Part shown: in pieces, positions 25,761-34,633 of the stretch
Layout: every line of letters begins with the position of its first letter
Position numbering within the stretch: the stretch's first letter is position 1
NCBI GenBank assembly: GCA_004001285.1
Contig: AP018697.1
Location: 310,001-374,000, forward strand
Length of the DNA stretch: 64,000 bases
Direction of reading: 5' to 3'
From: Arthrobacter sp. MN05-02
GTDB taxonomy: Bacteria > Actinomycetota > Actinomycetes > Actinomycetales > Micrococcaceae
The notes under the pieces: generated by a model
Seen by the model: only the letters and a program-made list of their open reading frames with translations
Databases searched by the model: none
What the model was told of the DNA's origin: nothing
Made by a program: the position numbers and the translations under genes

Positions 25761-27491
25761 GTGGAACTGGGACTGCTGGGCATCATCGGGATCGCCGTCC
25801 TCGTGGCGGTCGCGGTGCTCTCCAGGCGCGTGGGCGTCGCAGCCCCGCTCATCCTCGTGGTCGTCGGCATCGCGCTCTCCTTCGTGCCCGGCGTGCCGAG
25901 CTTCAGCATCCCCGACGAGTGGATCCTGACGGGCATCCTGCCGCCCCTGCTCTACGCCGCGGCGATCAAGACGCCCGTCACGGACTTCCGCCGGAACGTC
26001 ACCCCGATCGCCAGCCTCTCCGTCGCGCTCGTCGTCGTCTCCGCCTTCGCCACCGGCCTCCTCCTCCACGCGCTGCTGCCTGGTCTGGGCTTCGCCGCCG
26101 CGGTCGCGCTCGGCGCGGTGATCAGCCCGCCCGACGCCGTCGCCGCCACCTCGATCGGCCGCCGGCTGGGCCTCCCGCCCCGGCTGCTCACGGTGCTCGA
26201 GGGCGAGGGCCTGGTCAACGACGCGACGGCGCTGGTGCTCCTGCGCAGCGCCATCGCGGCGTCCGCCGGGGCGTTGAGCGGCTTCGGAGCGGCCCTCGGC
26301 GACTTCGCGTACGCCGTCGTCGTCGCCGTGGTGGTCGGCTACACGGTGGGCGTGGTCACGGTCTTCCTCCGGTCCAAGCTGGACGATCCGGTGCTGGACA
26401 CGTCACTGTCCCTCGCCGTACCGTTCGTCGCCTTCCTCCCCGCCGAGGAGCTCGGCGCGTCCGGGGTGCTGGCCGTGGTGGTCGCCGGGATCTACACCGG
26501 TCACCGCAGCGCGAGCCGGTTCGACGCCCGGGCCCGCATCAGCGACAACGTGAACTGGCGGACCGTGCAGTTCCTGCTGGAGAACGGCGTGTTCCTCCTC
26601 ATCGGGCTCGAGATCCGGACCCTGCTGCAGAACATCGACGAGTCCCTGCTGACAGTGGGGCAGACGGTGCTGATCGGGCTCCTCGCGACGCTCGCCCTGA
26701 TCCTCCTGCGGTTCCTCTGGGTGTTCCCGCTCGTCCTGCTGATGCGGAGACTCCCGAGCCGGGCGGAACGGCGGACGCTGCAGCTGCGCCGCGGTCTCGG
26801 CCGCCTCAGGAAACAGCCGACGCTCGACGCACGGCAGGAACGCCGTATGCAGGCCCTCACGAGGCTGTACGAGCGACGCCGGGCCGACCTCGAGCTCGAA
26901 CGGCGGAAGGGGTTCGGCTGGAGGGGTGCTGCAGTGCTCGGCTGGTCGGGGATGCGCGGGGTGGTCACCCTGGCGGCCGCGCAGTCCCTGCCGGAGTCGT
27001 TCGCCTACCGGGAACAGCTCGTGCTGATCGCGTTCACCGTCGCCGTCACCACCCTGCTGGTGCAGGGCAGCACCCTGCCCGCACTCATCCGCGTCCTGAG
27101 GATCGAAGGCATCGACGTGGATACCGACCGCGAGGAATCCGCTACCCTCTTCGACGAACTGCGCACCGAGGGACTGCGGATCCTGGACGACCCGCAGCAG
27201 ATTGTGGGCGAGGACGTACAGGTGGACGAGGACGTGCTGGAGCGGGTGCGGACCGACACCGGCATGCGGTCGGAGTTCGAGTGGGAGAAGGCGCGCCTGC
27301 CGGAGCAGAAGCTGGTGCGCTCACCGCACCGCCAGTACCGGGACCTCCGGCTCGCCGTGCTCGAGGCGGAACGGCAGGCGCTCCTGACGGCACGGGCACG
27401 CGGAACCTACTCGTCGCGCGTGCTGGCGAAGGCGCAGCGCATCCTGGACGTCGAGGAGACCCGGCTGCGTCCGCGGGGCGGATCGTCCTAG
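25761..27491 (+). CDS. Na+/H+ antiporter, CPA1/NhaP type
   Basis: The 576-residue protein has a membrane domain of about twelve helices (residues 1-400) and a hydrophilic C-terminal tail. Family marks are AVISPPDAVAATSIGRRLGLP and VLEGEGLVNDATALVLLRSA, which contains the Asn-Asp ion-binding pair. The basic loop between about residues 330 and 380 (rich in Arg) separates the last helices. It would exchange external Na+ or K+ for H+ at the cell membrane. TAGGCT ends 6 nt before GTG 25761 with no Shine-Dalgarno, suggesting a leaderless mRNA. The 193 nt before it hold no gene. Confidence 0.9.
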   Translation: MELGLLGIIGIAVLVAVAVLSRRVGVAAPLILVVVGIALSFVPGVPSFSIPDEWILTGILPPLLYAAAIKTPVTDFRRNVTPIASLSVALVVVSAFATGLLLHALLPGLGFAAAVALGAVISPPDAVAATSIGRRLGLPPRLLTVLEGEGLVNDATALVLLRSAIAASAGALSGFGAALGDFAYAVVVAVVVGYTVGVVTVFLRSKLDDPVLDTSLSLAVPFVAFLPAEELGASGVLAVVVAGIYTGHRSASRFDARARISDNVNWRTVQFLLENGVFLLIGLEIRTLLQNIDESLLTVGQTVLIGLLATLALILLRFLWVFPLVLLMRRLPSRAERRTLQLRRGLGRLRKQPTLDARQERRMQALTRLYERRRADLELERRKGFGWRGAAVLGWSGMRGVVTLAAAQSLPESFAYREQLVLIAFTVAVTTLLVQGSTLPALIRVLRIEGIDVDTDREESATLFDELRTEGLRILDDPQQIVGEDVQVDEDVLERVRTDTGMRSEFEWEKARLPEQKLVRSPHRQYRDLRLAVLEAERQALLTARARGTYSSRVLAKAQRILDVEETRLRPRGGSS

Positions 27492-27552
27492 CGCCGTCCG
27501 GGCGCTGCCCCGACGCGTGCACGGCCCGCAGCGCACCTGCCGGCGACGACGA

Positions 27553-28455
27553 TCACACCCCGCCCGACCGGCCCAGCAACTGCGGTTCCAGCGCCTGCGT
27601 CCCCTCCCGCAACGCCTCCACCACGGCCGCGACGGCGGGCTGCCGCAGCGCGTCGGGACGCACCACGAGCCAGTAGTCCAGCCGCTCGGCGACCAGTCCG
27701 GGCAGGAGCCGGACGAGGTCCGGATGCCGGTCCGCCATGAAGCACGGCAGGAGGCCGAGGCCCGCACCGGTCCGCGTGGCCTCGACATGGACGAACACGT
27801 TGGTGGAGCTCAGCGCATCGCGCATGGCGGGCAGCAGGCGCCGCGGCGCGTCGAGGCTGTCGACCTGCAGCATGGAGTCGATGAAGTACACGAGCGGATG
27901 GGTGACCACGGCCGCGAGGTCCGACGGCGTACCGTGCTCCTCCAGGTAGTCCCGGGAGGCGTAGAGCCCGAGCACGTAGGCGCCGAGCCGCGTGGCCTCG
28001 GCCCGATGCACCTGCGGTTCGCCGACCACCACCTCGAAGTCGAGCCCGGTCCGCGTCTGGGAGGCCCTGCGGGTGGCGGCGACGATCTCGATGCTCAGTC
28101 GCGGGTTGCGGGCACGGAGCCGCGCGAAGGCCGGGGCGGCGACGAACGCGCTGAAGCCGTCCGTGGCACTCATGCGGACGACGCCGGTGAGCGCGCCGCC
28201 GTCGTCGTCGGCCAGTTGCGCGACGGCCGCGGCGACCCCCGCCGCGGCGTCCGCTGCCCGCCTGCCCAGGTCCGTGAGCTCCCAGCCGCCCGTGCCGCGG
28301 GACAGGACGTGCCCGCCGAGGGCCTTCTCGAGGGCTGCGATCCGTCGGGAGACGGTGGTGTGGTTGAGGCCGAGGGTGTCCGCCGCCGTGGTGAAACGAC
28401 CGGTCTGCGCTACGGCCCGGAGGACGAGGAGATCCTGTGCGTTCGGGGCGGCCAT
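27553..28455 (-). CDS. LysR-family transcriptional regulator
   Basis: The 300-residue product has an N-terminal winged helix (LLVLRAVAQTGRFTTAADTLGLNHTTVSRRIAALEKALGG, about residues 8-47) and a C-terminal effector domain. It is transcribed away from the hydroxybutyrate-dehydrogenase-like gene with a 117-nt gap, the classic arrangement for LysR control of the divergent gene. ATG 28455 has GATACT ending 6 nt upstream, so it is probably leaderless; an upstream extension of the frame has no family similarity. The effector is unknown. Confidence 0.9.
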   Translation of the reverse strand: MAAPNAQDLLVLRAVAQTGRFTTAADTLGLNHTTVSRRIAALEKALGGHVLSRGTGGWELTDLGRRAADAAAGVAAAVAQLADDDGGALTGVVRMSATDGFSAFVAAPAFARLRARNPRLSIEIVAATRRASQTRTGLDFEVVVGEPQVHRAEATRLGAYVLGLYASRDYLEEHGTPSDLAAVVTHPLVYFIDSMLQVDSLDAPRRLLPAMRDALSSTNVFVHVEATRTGAGLGLLPCFMADRHPDLVRLLPGLVAERLDYWLVVRPDALRQPAVAAVVEALREGTQALEPQLLGRSGGV

Positions 28456-28572
28456 GTGTGCAGTATCGCAGGGTAGGGGTGCCGAAGTGGTCATTGGTCC
28501 CACTCCGTGGTGCAGGAATACTCAGGAGGTGTGCGGGGAGCGGCCCCGCCGAGCATGCGTGGAAGGAAAGCC

Positions 28573-29397
28573 ATGAGCCTCGACGAAGCGGCGGCGACGT
28601 CCTACATCGGACCCGGGGGCAGGGCCGGCACGCAGCCCGCCGGGCGCACCGAGGGCAGTCTCGGCGGTCGGAGGGCCGTCATCACCGGCGGCGCCAGCGG
28701 CATCGGTGCCGCCTGCGCGCGCAGCCTCGCCGCCCGCGGCGCTTCCGTGGTCGTCGCCGACCGCGACGGGCAGGGCGCCGCGGCACTGGCGGAGGACCTC
28801 GAGGGGGAGGCCTGGGCCGTCGACCTGCTCGACACCGCGGCCCTCGAGGACCTGACCCTCGACGCCGACATCCTGGTCAACAACGCCGGCATCCAGACGG
28901 TCAGCGCCATCCAGGATTTCCGCCCCGACGACTTCCGCCGGATCCAGAAGCTGATGGTCGAGGTGCCGTTCCTGCTGATCCGCGCGGCGCTGCCGGGGAT
29001 GTACGGACGGGGTTTCGGGCGGATCATCAACATCTCCTCCGTCCACGGCCTGCGCGCCTCGCCGTTCAAGTCGGCCTACGTCACGGCGAAGCACGGGCTG
29101 GAGGGCCTGTCCAAGGTCACGGCACTGGAAGGCGGGGAGCACGGCGTCACGAGCAACTGCGTCAATCCCGGCTACGTGCGGACGCCGCTGGTCGAGAACC
29201 AGCTCGCGGACCAGGCACGCCTGCACGGCATCAGCGAGGACGAGGTGCTCTCGAAGATCCTGCTCACGGAATCGGCGATCAAGCGCCTCGTCGAACCCGA
29301 GGAGGTGGCATCGCTGGTCGCATGGCTCGCGGACGACGACGCCGGGATGGTCACGGGCTCGTCCTACGTCATGGACGGCGGCTGGTCCGCGCGCTGA
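28573..29397 (+). CDS. Short-chain dehydrogenase, 3-hydroxybutyrate dehydrogenase-like
   Basis: The 274-residue product has the NAD-binding TGGASGIGAA (about residue 40), NNAGIQ and the catalytic SSVHGLRASPFKSAYVTAKHG (Ser, Tyr, Lys). The overall sequence, including LVENQLADQARLHGISEDEVLSKILL, is the type annotated as D-3-hydroxybutyrate dehydrogenase, which converts hydroxybutyrate to acetoacetate with NAD+. A leading segment of about 30 residues precedes the Rossmann fold. ATG 28573 has GGAAGGAAAG upstream. The divergent LysR gene probably controls it. Confidence 0.85.
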   Translation: MSLDEAAATSYIGPGGRAGTQPAGRTEGSLGGRRAVITGGASGIGAACARSLAARGASVVVADRDGQGAAALAEDLEGEAWAVDLLDTAALEDLTLDADILVNNAGIQTVSAIQDFRPDDFRRIQKLMVEVPFLLIRAALPGMYGRGFGRIINISSVHGLRASPFKSAYVTAKHGLEGLSKVTALEGGEHGVTSNCVNPGYVRTPLVENQLADQARLHGISEDEVLSKILLTESAIKRLVEPEEVASLVAWLADDDAGMVTGSSYVMDGGWSAR

Positions 29398-29429
29398 GCC
29401 GAGCACCGACCTGCGGCCATCCGCCCCGA

Positions 29430-30881
29430 TCAGATGCCGAGGACTTCCTCGATGGGGCCGATGCCGAAGAAGACCACGAAGGCCGCGGCCACGGCCCACA
29501 TCAGCGGGTGCACCTCGCGGCCACGCCCCTGGATGGCGCGGATCAGCACGAAGGCGATGAAACCGGCGCCGAGGCCGTTCGCGATCGAGTAGGTGAACGG
29601 CATGAGCGTGAAGGTGAGGAATGCCGGGATCGCGATGCCCCAGTCCTCGAAGTCGATGCGGCCCACCTGCGCCACCATCATGAAGCCGACCACCACGAGC
29701 GCGGGTGCCACGGCTTCGAACGGCACGAGGCTGATGAGGGGCGTGAAGAACATCGCGAGGAGGAAGAGCAGCCCCGTGACGACGTTCGCGAGTCCCGTGC
29801 GGGCACCCTCGCCGATACCCGCACCCGATTCCACGTAGATCTGGTTGGACGAGACCGAACCGGCACCACCGGCGACCGCGCCGAGCGCGTCGATCACGAG
29901 CACGCGATCGACCCCCGGGATGTTGCCCTTGGCGTCGACGAGCTTGGCCTCGTTGGCGAGCCCCACCATGGTGCCCATCGCGTCGAAGAAGATGCTGAGC
30001 AGGATCGTGAAGGTCAGCAGGACGGCGGCGGTGCCGCCGAGGTGCCCGAACGCCCCGAACAGGCTCACGTTGCCCACGAGGCTGAGGTCGGGCACGCCGA
30101 TCCATGTGCCGGAGGGCAGTTCCGGGACCACGAGGGACCAGCCCGCAGGGTTCGGTTCCTGGCCGGGGGAGACGCTGGCGCCGACGTCGAACAGGGCTTC
30201 GAGGATCACGGCGAGCACCGTCGCGGCGAGGACGCCGATCAGGATGGCGCCGCGCACCTTCCGTACCACGAGGGCGATGGTCAGGATGAGGCCGAAGACG
30301 AAGACCAGGGTGGGCCAGCCGATCAGCACTCCGCCGAAGCCGAGGCCCACCGGCACCGTGGTGTTGGCGACGTCGGGGACGCGGCGAACGAAGCCCGCAT
30401 TGACCAGGCCGATCAGCGCGATGAACAGGCCGATTCCCACCACGATCGCGGTCTTGAGGCTCTCCGGGACGGCGTTGAAGACGGCCGTCCGGAACCCGGT
30501 CAGCACCAGGACGAGCATCGTGAGGCCCGCGAGCATGACGAGTCCCATGATGTCCGGCCAGGTGAGGCCCGGGTTGGTCGCGACGGTGATCGCCACGAAC
30601 GCGTTGACGCCGAGCCCGGTGGCCAGCGCGAACGGATCCTTGGCCCAGGCGCCCATCAGGATGGTCAGGATGCCGGCGACGAGGGCGGTCACGGCGGCGA
30701 CGCGTTCGAAACCGAGCTCGCCGCCCGAGGAGTCGGCGCCCGCGAGGATGAGCGGATTCAGCACCACGATGTAGCTCATGGCGAAGAAGGTGGCGAGGCC
30801 GCCGCGGATCTCACGGGAGAACGTCGACCCCCGCTGCGTGATGTCGAAATAGCGATCCAGCGCGGAACCAGTTTTGAGCAT
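29430..30881 (-). CDS. NCS2-family purine permease (AzgA/PbuG type)
   Basis: The 483-residue membrane protein opens DRYFDITQRGSTFSREIRGGLATFFAMSYIVVLNP, the typical AzgA N-terminus. It carries GLANEAKLVDAKGNIPG and SSNQIYVESGAGIGEGARTGLANVV, the conserved loops of adenine/guanine/hypoxanthine permeases. It imports purines with H+. ATG 30881 is the start; upstream in-frame residues lack similarity. It converges on the dehydrogenase gene (32 nt). A 7-bp inverted repeat 35 nt upstream of the ATG may be an operator. Confidence 0.9.
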   Translation of the reverse strand: MLKTGSALDRYFDITQRGSTFSREIRGGLATFFAMSYIVVLNPLILAGADSSGGELGFERVAAVTALVAGILTILMGAWAKDPFALATGLGVNAFVAITVATNPGLTWPDIMGLVMLAGLTMLVLVLTGFRTAVFNAVPESLKTAIVVGIGLFIALIGLVNAGFVRRVPDVANTTVPVGLGFGGVLIGWPTLVFVFGLILTIALVVRKVRGAILIGVLAATVLAVILEALFDVGASVSPGQEPNPAGWSLVVPELPSGTWIGVPDLSLVGNVSLFGAFGHLGGTAAVLLTFTILLSIFFDAMGTMVGLANEAKLVDAKGNIPGVDRVLVIDALGAVAGGAGSVSSNQIYVESGAGIGEGARTGLANVVTGLLFLLAMFFTPLISLVPFEAVAPALVVVGFMMVAQVGRIDFEDWGIAIPAFLTFTLMPFTYSIANGLGAGFIAFVLIRAIQGRGREVHPLMWAVAAAFVVFFGIGPIEEVLGI

Positions 30882-30915
30882 GGGGGATCCTAGGGCGGAA
30901 GGGTCGGGGGGCAAT

Positions 30916-30934
30916 CGCGATACATTCTATCGCG
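30916..30934. promoter_or_regulatory. Inverted repeat upstream of the purine permease
   Basis: CGCGATA and TATCGCG form a perfect 7-bp palindrome around CATTC. It lies 35 nt before the permease ATG and about 95 nt before the divergent copC gene. It looks like a repressor site, but I recognise no regulator for it. Confidence 0.5.
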
Positions 30935-31029
30935 GGCATGCCTGGAGCCGGCGTCCGTTACGACCCGCTCCGACGGGCCGGTGGCAGGTTCCCCAGCGCT
31001 CCCACAGGGTCTCCGCGTAGGGTTGGAGC

Positions 31030-31653
31030 ATGGTTGCCCCCCTCCTCCCGCCCGCTCAGCACCCGGCCACCCCGCGGCTGGGGCGTCGTCCCCTCCCCGC
31101 GGCCGCCGGGCTCGTCTCCGCCGTGCTGCTGGCACTCGCCATGCTGCTCGGTGCCGGTGGCACTGCGAGCGCGCACGACGAACTGACCGGTACCGACCCC
31201 GCGGAGGGAACGACCCTCGACGTCCTGCCCCCCAGCCTGGAACTCAGCTTCTCCAACGTGCCCTCGGGGATCGGCGCCCAGGTGCAGGTCCTCGACGAGT
31301 CCGGCGTGGACTGGGCGGACGGGCCCGTGCAGATCGTCGACCGGACGGCGACCCAGCCCCTGCGCACCGGCGCACCGGCCGGGAGCTACACCGTCAACTG
31401 GCGCGTGGTGAGCTCGGATTCGCACCCCATCGAGGGCACGTTCGCCTTCAGCGCGCTGCAGGGTTCGACGACGGTGCCGGACGCGGCGAGCACCGCCGGC
31501 CCCGTGGACACGGAGGAGGCGCCGGCCGGCGAGACGCAGACGGCCGGCGTCAGCGACTTCCCCTGGAGCATCATCCTGATGATCGCGGCCCTCCTGGCGA
31601 TCGCCGTCGCGCTCGCGGTCACGGCACGCAAGCGCCTCGGCGCCGGCAGGTAG
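31030..31653 (+). CDS. copC: CopC-domain copper resistance protein
   Basis: The 207-residue product has a long signal peptide ending in ASAHDELTGTDP (about residue 49). The mature N-terminal His is the copper-binding residue expected in CopC. The rest of the site is in VVSSDSHPIEGTFAF (Asp and His). A Ser/Pro/Thr-rich linker leads to a C-terminal helix (SIILMIAALLAIAVALAV) and a basic tail, the membrane-anchored actinobacterial form. It binds copper outside the membrane. TAGGGT ends 6 nt before ATG 31030 (leaderless pattern). No CopD gene is adjacent. Confidence 0.88.
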   Translation: MVAPLLPPAQHPATPRLGRRPLPAAAGLVSAVLLALAMLLGAGGTASAHDELTGTDPAEGTTLDVLPPSLELSFSNVPSGIGAQVQVLDESGVDWADGPVQIVDRTATQPLRTGAPAGSYTVNWRVVSSDSHPIEGTFAFSALQGSTTVPDAASTAGPVDTEEAPAGETQTAGVSDFPWSIILMIAALLAIAVALAVTARKRLGAGR

Positions 31654-31687
31654 GTCGGGTCGGCAGACAGGCCGGCGCAGGGAAGGG

Positions 31688-32341
31688 CTATGCCCCCAGC
31701 GGCGAGACGGCTGCGAGAGGCGGCGCGATCCGGTTGAGGACGGCCGGTCCCTGGGCCACGATGGCGTCGCTGACGAGCTTCGCCTGGCGGACGATCTCCC
31801 GCGTGGTGGGCGTCAGCAGTTCACCCACGCCCACGAGATGCAGGCCGATCGCGCGCAGGGCCGCCTTGAAGTCCCTGCCGATCGCGATCCCCATGGAGCG
31901 GAGGAACTTCCGCAGTTCGTTCTGGGGGTACTTGGTGAGAACCACGTGGTCGGCGAGGAGCACGCCGTCGGCGGTCTGCACCGCCCACTTCTTGCGGCCC
32001 ACGGGACCCTGGATGAGTTTCGGGTGCCCGATGATGCTGAGGTTCTCCGCCACGGTGGTCTGCCGGACATCGAGCTGGTGGGCCGCCGCATAGCCGCGGA
32101 GGAGCCGCATGAGTTCGGTGCGTTCCGACAGGGAGAAGGAGTCCGTCATGACCGTCCGCATGGCGCCGGAGTCGAAGCATTCGAGGCTCTCGACGACGAT
32201 CGAATCGATGCCGCGGCGGCTCAGCTCGCTCGCGACCGCGAGGCCCGATAGCCCCGAGCCGATGACCACGGTGCTCGTATGCTCTGCGGACGTGGGCATC
32301 ACGGACGCGGACCGGACCGGGTCGAGCGGCAAGGAATCCAC
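31688..32341 (-). CDS. Short FAD/NAD(P)-binding oxidoreductase-like protein
   Basis: The 217-residue product has a dinucleotide-binding fold near the N-terminus: TVVIGSGLSGLAVASELSRRGIDSIVVES (GxGxxG plus the acidic ribose ligand). Family members are usually over 350 residues, so the substrate domain is missing or much reduced and the function is uncertain. The C-terminus is helical. GTG 32341 is supported by a strong GGAGGT 5-6 nt upstream. Two hairpins stand in the leader directly before this site. The gene converges on copC. Confidence 0.6.
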   Translation of the reverse strand: MDSLPLDPVRSASVMPTSAEHTSTVVIGSGLSGLAVASELSRRGIDSIVVESLECFDSGAMRTVMTDSFSLSERTELMRLLRGYAAAHQLDVRQTTVAENLSIIGHPKLIQGPVGRKKWAVQTADGVLLADHVVLTKYPQNELRKFLRSMGIAIGRDFKAALRAIGLHLVGVGELLTPTTREIVRQAKLVSDAIVAQGPAVLNRIAPPLAAVSPLGA

Positions 32342-32350
32342 CGGTTACCT

Positions 32351-32367
32351 CCATTGGAAAGCAATGG
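32351..32367 (-). promoter_or_regulatory. Small hairpin touching the ribosome site of the oxidoreductase gene
   Basis: On the minus strand CCATTG-CTTTC-CAATGG forms a 6-bp stem whose last two G residues are the first two of the GGAGGT ribosome site. It could modulate translation. Function is inferred. Confidence 0.45.
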
Positions 32368-32370
32368 TCC

Positions 32371-32402
32371 CGTACGGCCCGGCGCCTCTTCCGGGCCGTA
32401 CG
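32371..32402. repeat. Perfect 12-bp inverted repeat with 8-nt loop
   Basis: CGTACGGCCCGG at 32371-32382 and CCGGGCCGTACG at 32391-32402 form a very stable stem. It lies in the leader of the minus-strand oxidoreductase gene and 195 nt before the stress-protein gene. There is no T-run on either side. It may be an attenuator, an mRNA stabiliser or a protein site. Confidence 0.6.
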
Positions 32403-32596
32403 GACTCTTGGCTGCGAACGGGTCATCCAAGAGCACTTCGCGCGGTCCGACAAGGGCTCGGAAGCCCTCCTCCGCGACGGGTCTTCGAAGCCTATATAAC
32501 TTTTCAGACCGTGGATAGACCGATGATCTGCGGTGCGCTACAAATGGTGGACCGGCCGCTTCGGGCGGCGGAACACGCGACCGAGGGAGGCCTGCC

Positions 32597-33610
32597 GTGG
32601 GCAGCGAGCACACAGAGGGTTTGTCGCAGGGGCTGGCGCAGCACGGGATAGTCGTCGGCGTCGATGGTTCGGACCAGAGTACGTGCGCCCTGCTGTGGGC
32701 CGCCCAGGAGGCCGAGCGCCGCAGGGCTCCGCTCTACGTCGTGACCGCCTACACCGTCCCGGTGTTCGCCGCCTCCAGCATGGACGCGGGCTATGCCACC
32801 GTGGATGACGACGTGATCCGGGCCAGCGCGCAGTCCGTGCTGGACGACTCGCTCGGGCACCTCGGTGGCATTACGGTGGACGTGCATCCGCGGATCGAGA
32901 CGGGTGACGCCGCCGGCGTCCTGCTCGACCTCTCCGAGGAAGCGGAACTGATGGTCGTGGGATCCCGCGGGCGTGGCGGCTTCGTCGGCCGCCTCCTGGG
33001 GTCCGTCAGCAGCGCCCTGCCTGCGCATGCGAAATGTCCGACGGCGGTGATCCCGGTCTGCACGGGAGCCCGGCTCGGGCATCCGGAACTGGGCCGGAAG
33101 TCCGGCAAGGACAAGCCCCCCGCCGTGGTGGAACCCGTCGTCGTGGTCGGTGTCGACGGTTCCGAACAGGCGCGCATGGCGTCTCTCGCCGCGGCCGAGG
33201 AAGCGCGGTCGCGGGGGCTCGCCCTCCGGGTCGTCTGCTCCGTCGCGCCCTTCAACGGCTCCCTCGCCTGGGTGCCCGCGCCCGTCGACCGGGAAGCGCT
33301 CCATGCCGACCTCGCCGTGCAGCTCGCTGCCGGACGGAACTGGCTCCAGAGCCACTACCCCGATGTGGATATCCGGGTGGACCTCGTGGACGGGCCGCCG
33401 GCCGAGGTCCTCATCGAAGCCTCGGCGACGTCGGAACTGCTCGTGGTCGGCACCCGGGGCCGCGGCGGCTTCGCGGGCATGCTCATGGGGTCGACGAGCC
33501 AGGGTGTCCTGCATCACGCCCGGGGCCCGGTGCTGATCGTCCCCGACAAGGCGGACCCGCGACTCGAGGACCGGAGCTCGTTCGGGCCGATGATCGCGCC
33601 GACCCGGTAG
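32597..33610 (+). CDS. Universal stress protein with two Usp domains
   Basis: The 337-residue product has tandem UspA domains. Domain one begins GIVVGVDGSDQSTCALLWAA and ends in VVGSRGRGGFVGRLLGSVSSAL. Domain two begins VVVVGVDGSEQARMASLAAAEEA and ends in VVGTRGRGGFAGMLMGSTSQGVL. Both carry the ATP-binding G-x2-G-x9-G(S/T) pattern. Such proteins help cells survive starvation, low oxygen or oxidative stress. GTG 32597 has GAGGGAGG upstream. The leader contains the AT-rich TATATAAC near 32494, out of character for this DNA and possibly part of a promoter. Confidence 0.93.
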   Translation: MGSEHTEGLSQGLAQHGIVVGVDGSDQSTCALLWAAQEAERRRAPLYVVTAYTVPVFAASSMDAGYATVDDDVIRASAQSVLDDSLGHLGGITVDVHPRIETGDAAGVLLDLSEEAELMVVGSRGRGGFVGRLLGSVSSALPAHAKCPTAVIPVCTGARLGHPELGRKSGKDKPPAVVEPVVVVGVDGSEQARMASLAAAEEARSRGLALRVVCSVAPFNGSLAWVPAPVDREALHADLAVQLAAGRNWLQSHYPDVDIRVDLVDGPPAEVLIEASATSELLVVGTRGRGGFAGMLMGSTSQGVLHHARGPVLIVPDKADPRLEDRSSFGPMIAPTR

Positions 33611-33653
33611 CGCGCCGGGTCGTCACCGACCGGCATCCACGGGATGCCGCGCC

Positions 33654-34025
33654 TCAGCCCCAGCCCAGTTCGTGGAGCCGATCGTCGTCGATGCCGAAGT
33701 GGTGCGCCACCTCGTGCACCACCGTCACCAGGATCTCCTCCACCAGTTCCTCGCGGGATCCGCACAATCGCATGAGGGGTCCGCGGAAGATGCTGATGCG
33801 GTCCGGCAGCGACCCCGCCTCCCACCACGAATCGCGTTCCGTGAGCGGTGTTCCCTCGTAGAGTCCCAGCAGTTCCGTGTCGGCAGGTTCGCCCGGCCGG
33901 GGCTCATACTCCTCCACGACGAAGATGGCGACGTTGTCCATGGCGCGGGCGAGGTCGTCGGGGATCCGATCGATGGCGTCGTCGACGGCTTCCTCGAACT
34001 CTTTGAGTGGGATCTCGAACGGCAC
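33654..34025 (-). CDS. Zincin-like metallopeptidase family protein
   Basis: The 123-residue product is a compact zincin with VVHEVAHHFGIDDDRLHELGW at its C-terminus, where HExxH supplies two zinc ligands and the catalytic Glu. It opens PFEIPLKEFEEAVDDAIDRIPDDL, typical of the actinobacterial small metallopeptidase family (DUF1025). No signal peptide is present, so it acts in the cytoplasm; its substrate is unknown. GTG 34025 is preceded by TACGAT ending 6 nt upstream. It converges on the stress-protein gene. Confidence 0.88.
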   Translation of the reverse strand: MPFEIPLKEFEEAVDDAIDRIPDDLARAMDNVAIFVVEEYEPRPGEPADTELLGLYEGTPLTERDSWWEAGSLPDRISIFRGPLMRLCGSREELVEEILVTVVHEVAHHFGIDDDRLHELGWG

Positions 34026-34103
34026 GACCCGATCGTACAGAACACATGCCTACGCCCCGGGCGGGCACCGAGGGGCCAGGGTGACACCGCCGAGGCGCCG
34101 ATT

Positions 34104-34132
34104 TTGTGTAATCGGGGAACTGCCCCTATAGT
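34104..34132 (+). promoter_or_regulatory. Promoter of the tRNA operon
   Basis: TTGTGT (34104-34109) and TATAGT (34127-34132) are separated by 17 nt. The -10 box lies in a CCTATA-GTTT-TATAGG palindrome. The first tRNA begins about 80 nt downstream. The rest of 34026-34212 holds no gene. Confidence 0.6.
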
Positions 34133-34212
34133 TTTATAGGTCCACGACAGGGAATGATCCGCCGGAAGAGCTAGTGTTCCGGAAGGTCGCAGGAACCCGG
34201 ACTGTGGTTCTG

Positions 34213-34285
<73 letters not shown>

Positions 34286-34372
34286 CGCATGAGATGCCCT
34301 CACGGGCGGTCAACCGCACTGAAAAGTGCTGGTAGGCTGGAACTCTTGCACAACGGCAAGGAAAGATAGCAA

Positions 34373-34446
34373 GGCCCTGTAGCGCAGTTGGTTAGCGCGC
34401 CGCCCTGTCACGGCGGAGGTCGCGGGTTCAAGTCCCGTCAGGGTCG
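34373..34446 (+). tRNA. tRNA-Asp (anticodon GTC)
   Basis: The 74-nt sequence has acceptor stem GGCCCTG/CAGGGTC, D-loop AGTTGGTTAG, anticodon loop CTGTCAC and T-loop GGTTCAAGTCC. CCA is not encoded. It follows tRNA-Glu by 87 nt. Confidence 0.96.
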
Positions 34447-34517
34447 CTCAGGCGGCTGGATCCCTTCGGGGAGTCCGGTCGGGCTGGATACGGTGATCAT
34501 CGCGAAGATGGTCGCAA

Positions 34518-34590
34518 GGCTCTGTAGCTCAGTTGGTAGAGCGTTCGACTGAAAATCGAAAGGTCACCGGATCGACGCCGGTCGGAGCCA
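34518..34590 (+). tRNA. tRNA-Phe (anticodon GAA)
   Basis: The 73-nt sequence has acceptor stem GGCTCTG/CGGAGCC, anticodon loop CTGAAAA and T-stem CCGG/CCGG; the T-loop reads ATCGACG. CCA is encoded at 34591-34593, unlike in the other two tRNAs. Confidence 0.94.
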
Positions 34591-34596
34591 CCACTG

Positions 34597-34633
34597 AAAA
34601 CCCCGCAGTTCCCCACGGAACGCGGGGTTTTTT
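34597..34633 (+). terminator. Rho-independent terminator of the tRNA operon
   Basis: AAAACCCCGC pairs with GCGGGGTTTT, and GTTCC with GGAAC, around a CCAC loop with one bulged A. Six T residues follow (34628-34633). This is the only canonical T-run terminator I saw in the window. Confidence 0.92.
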
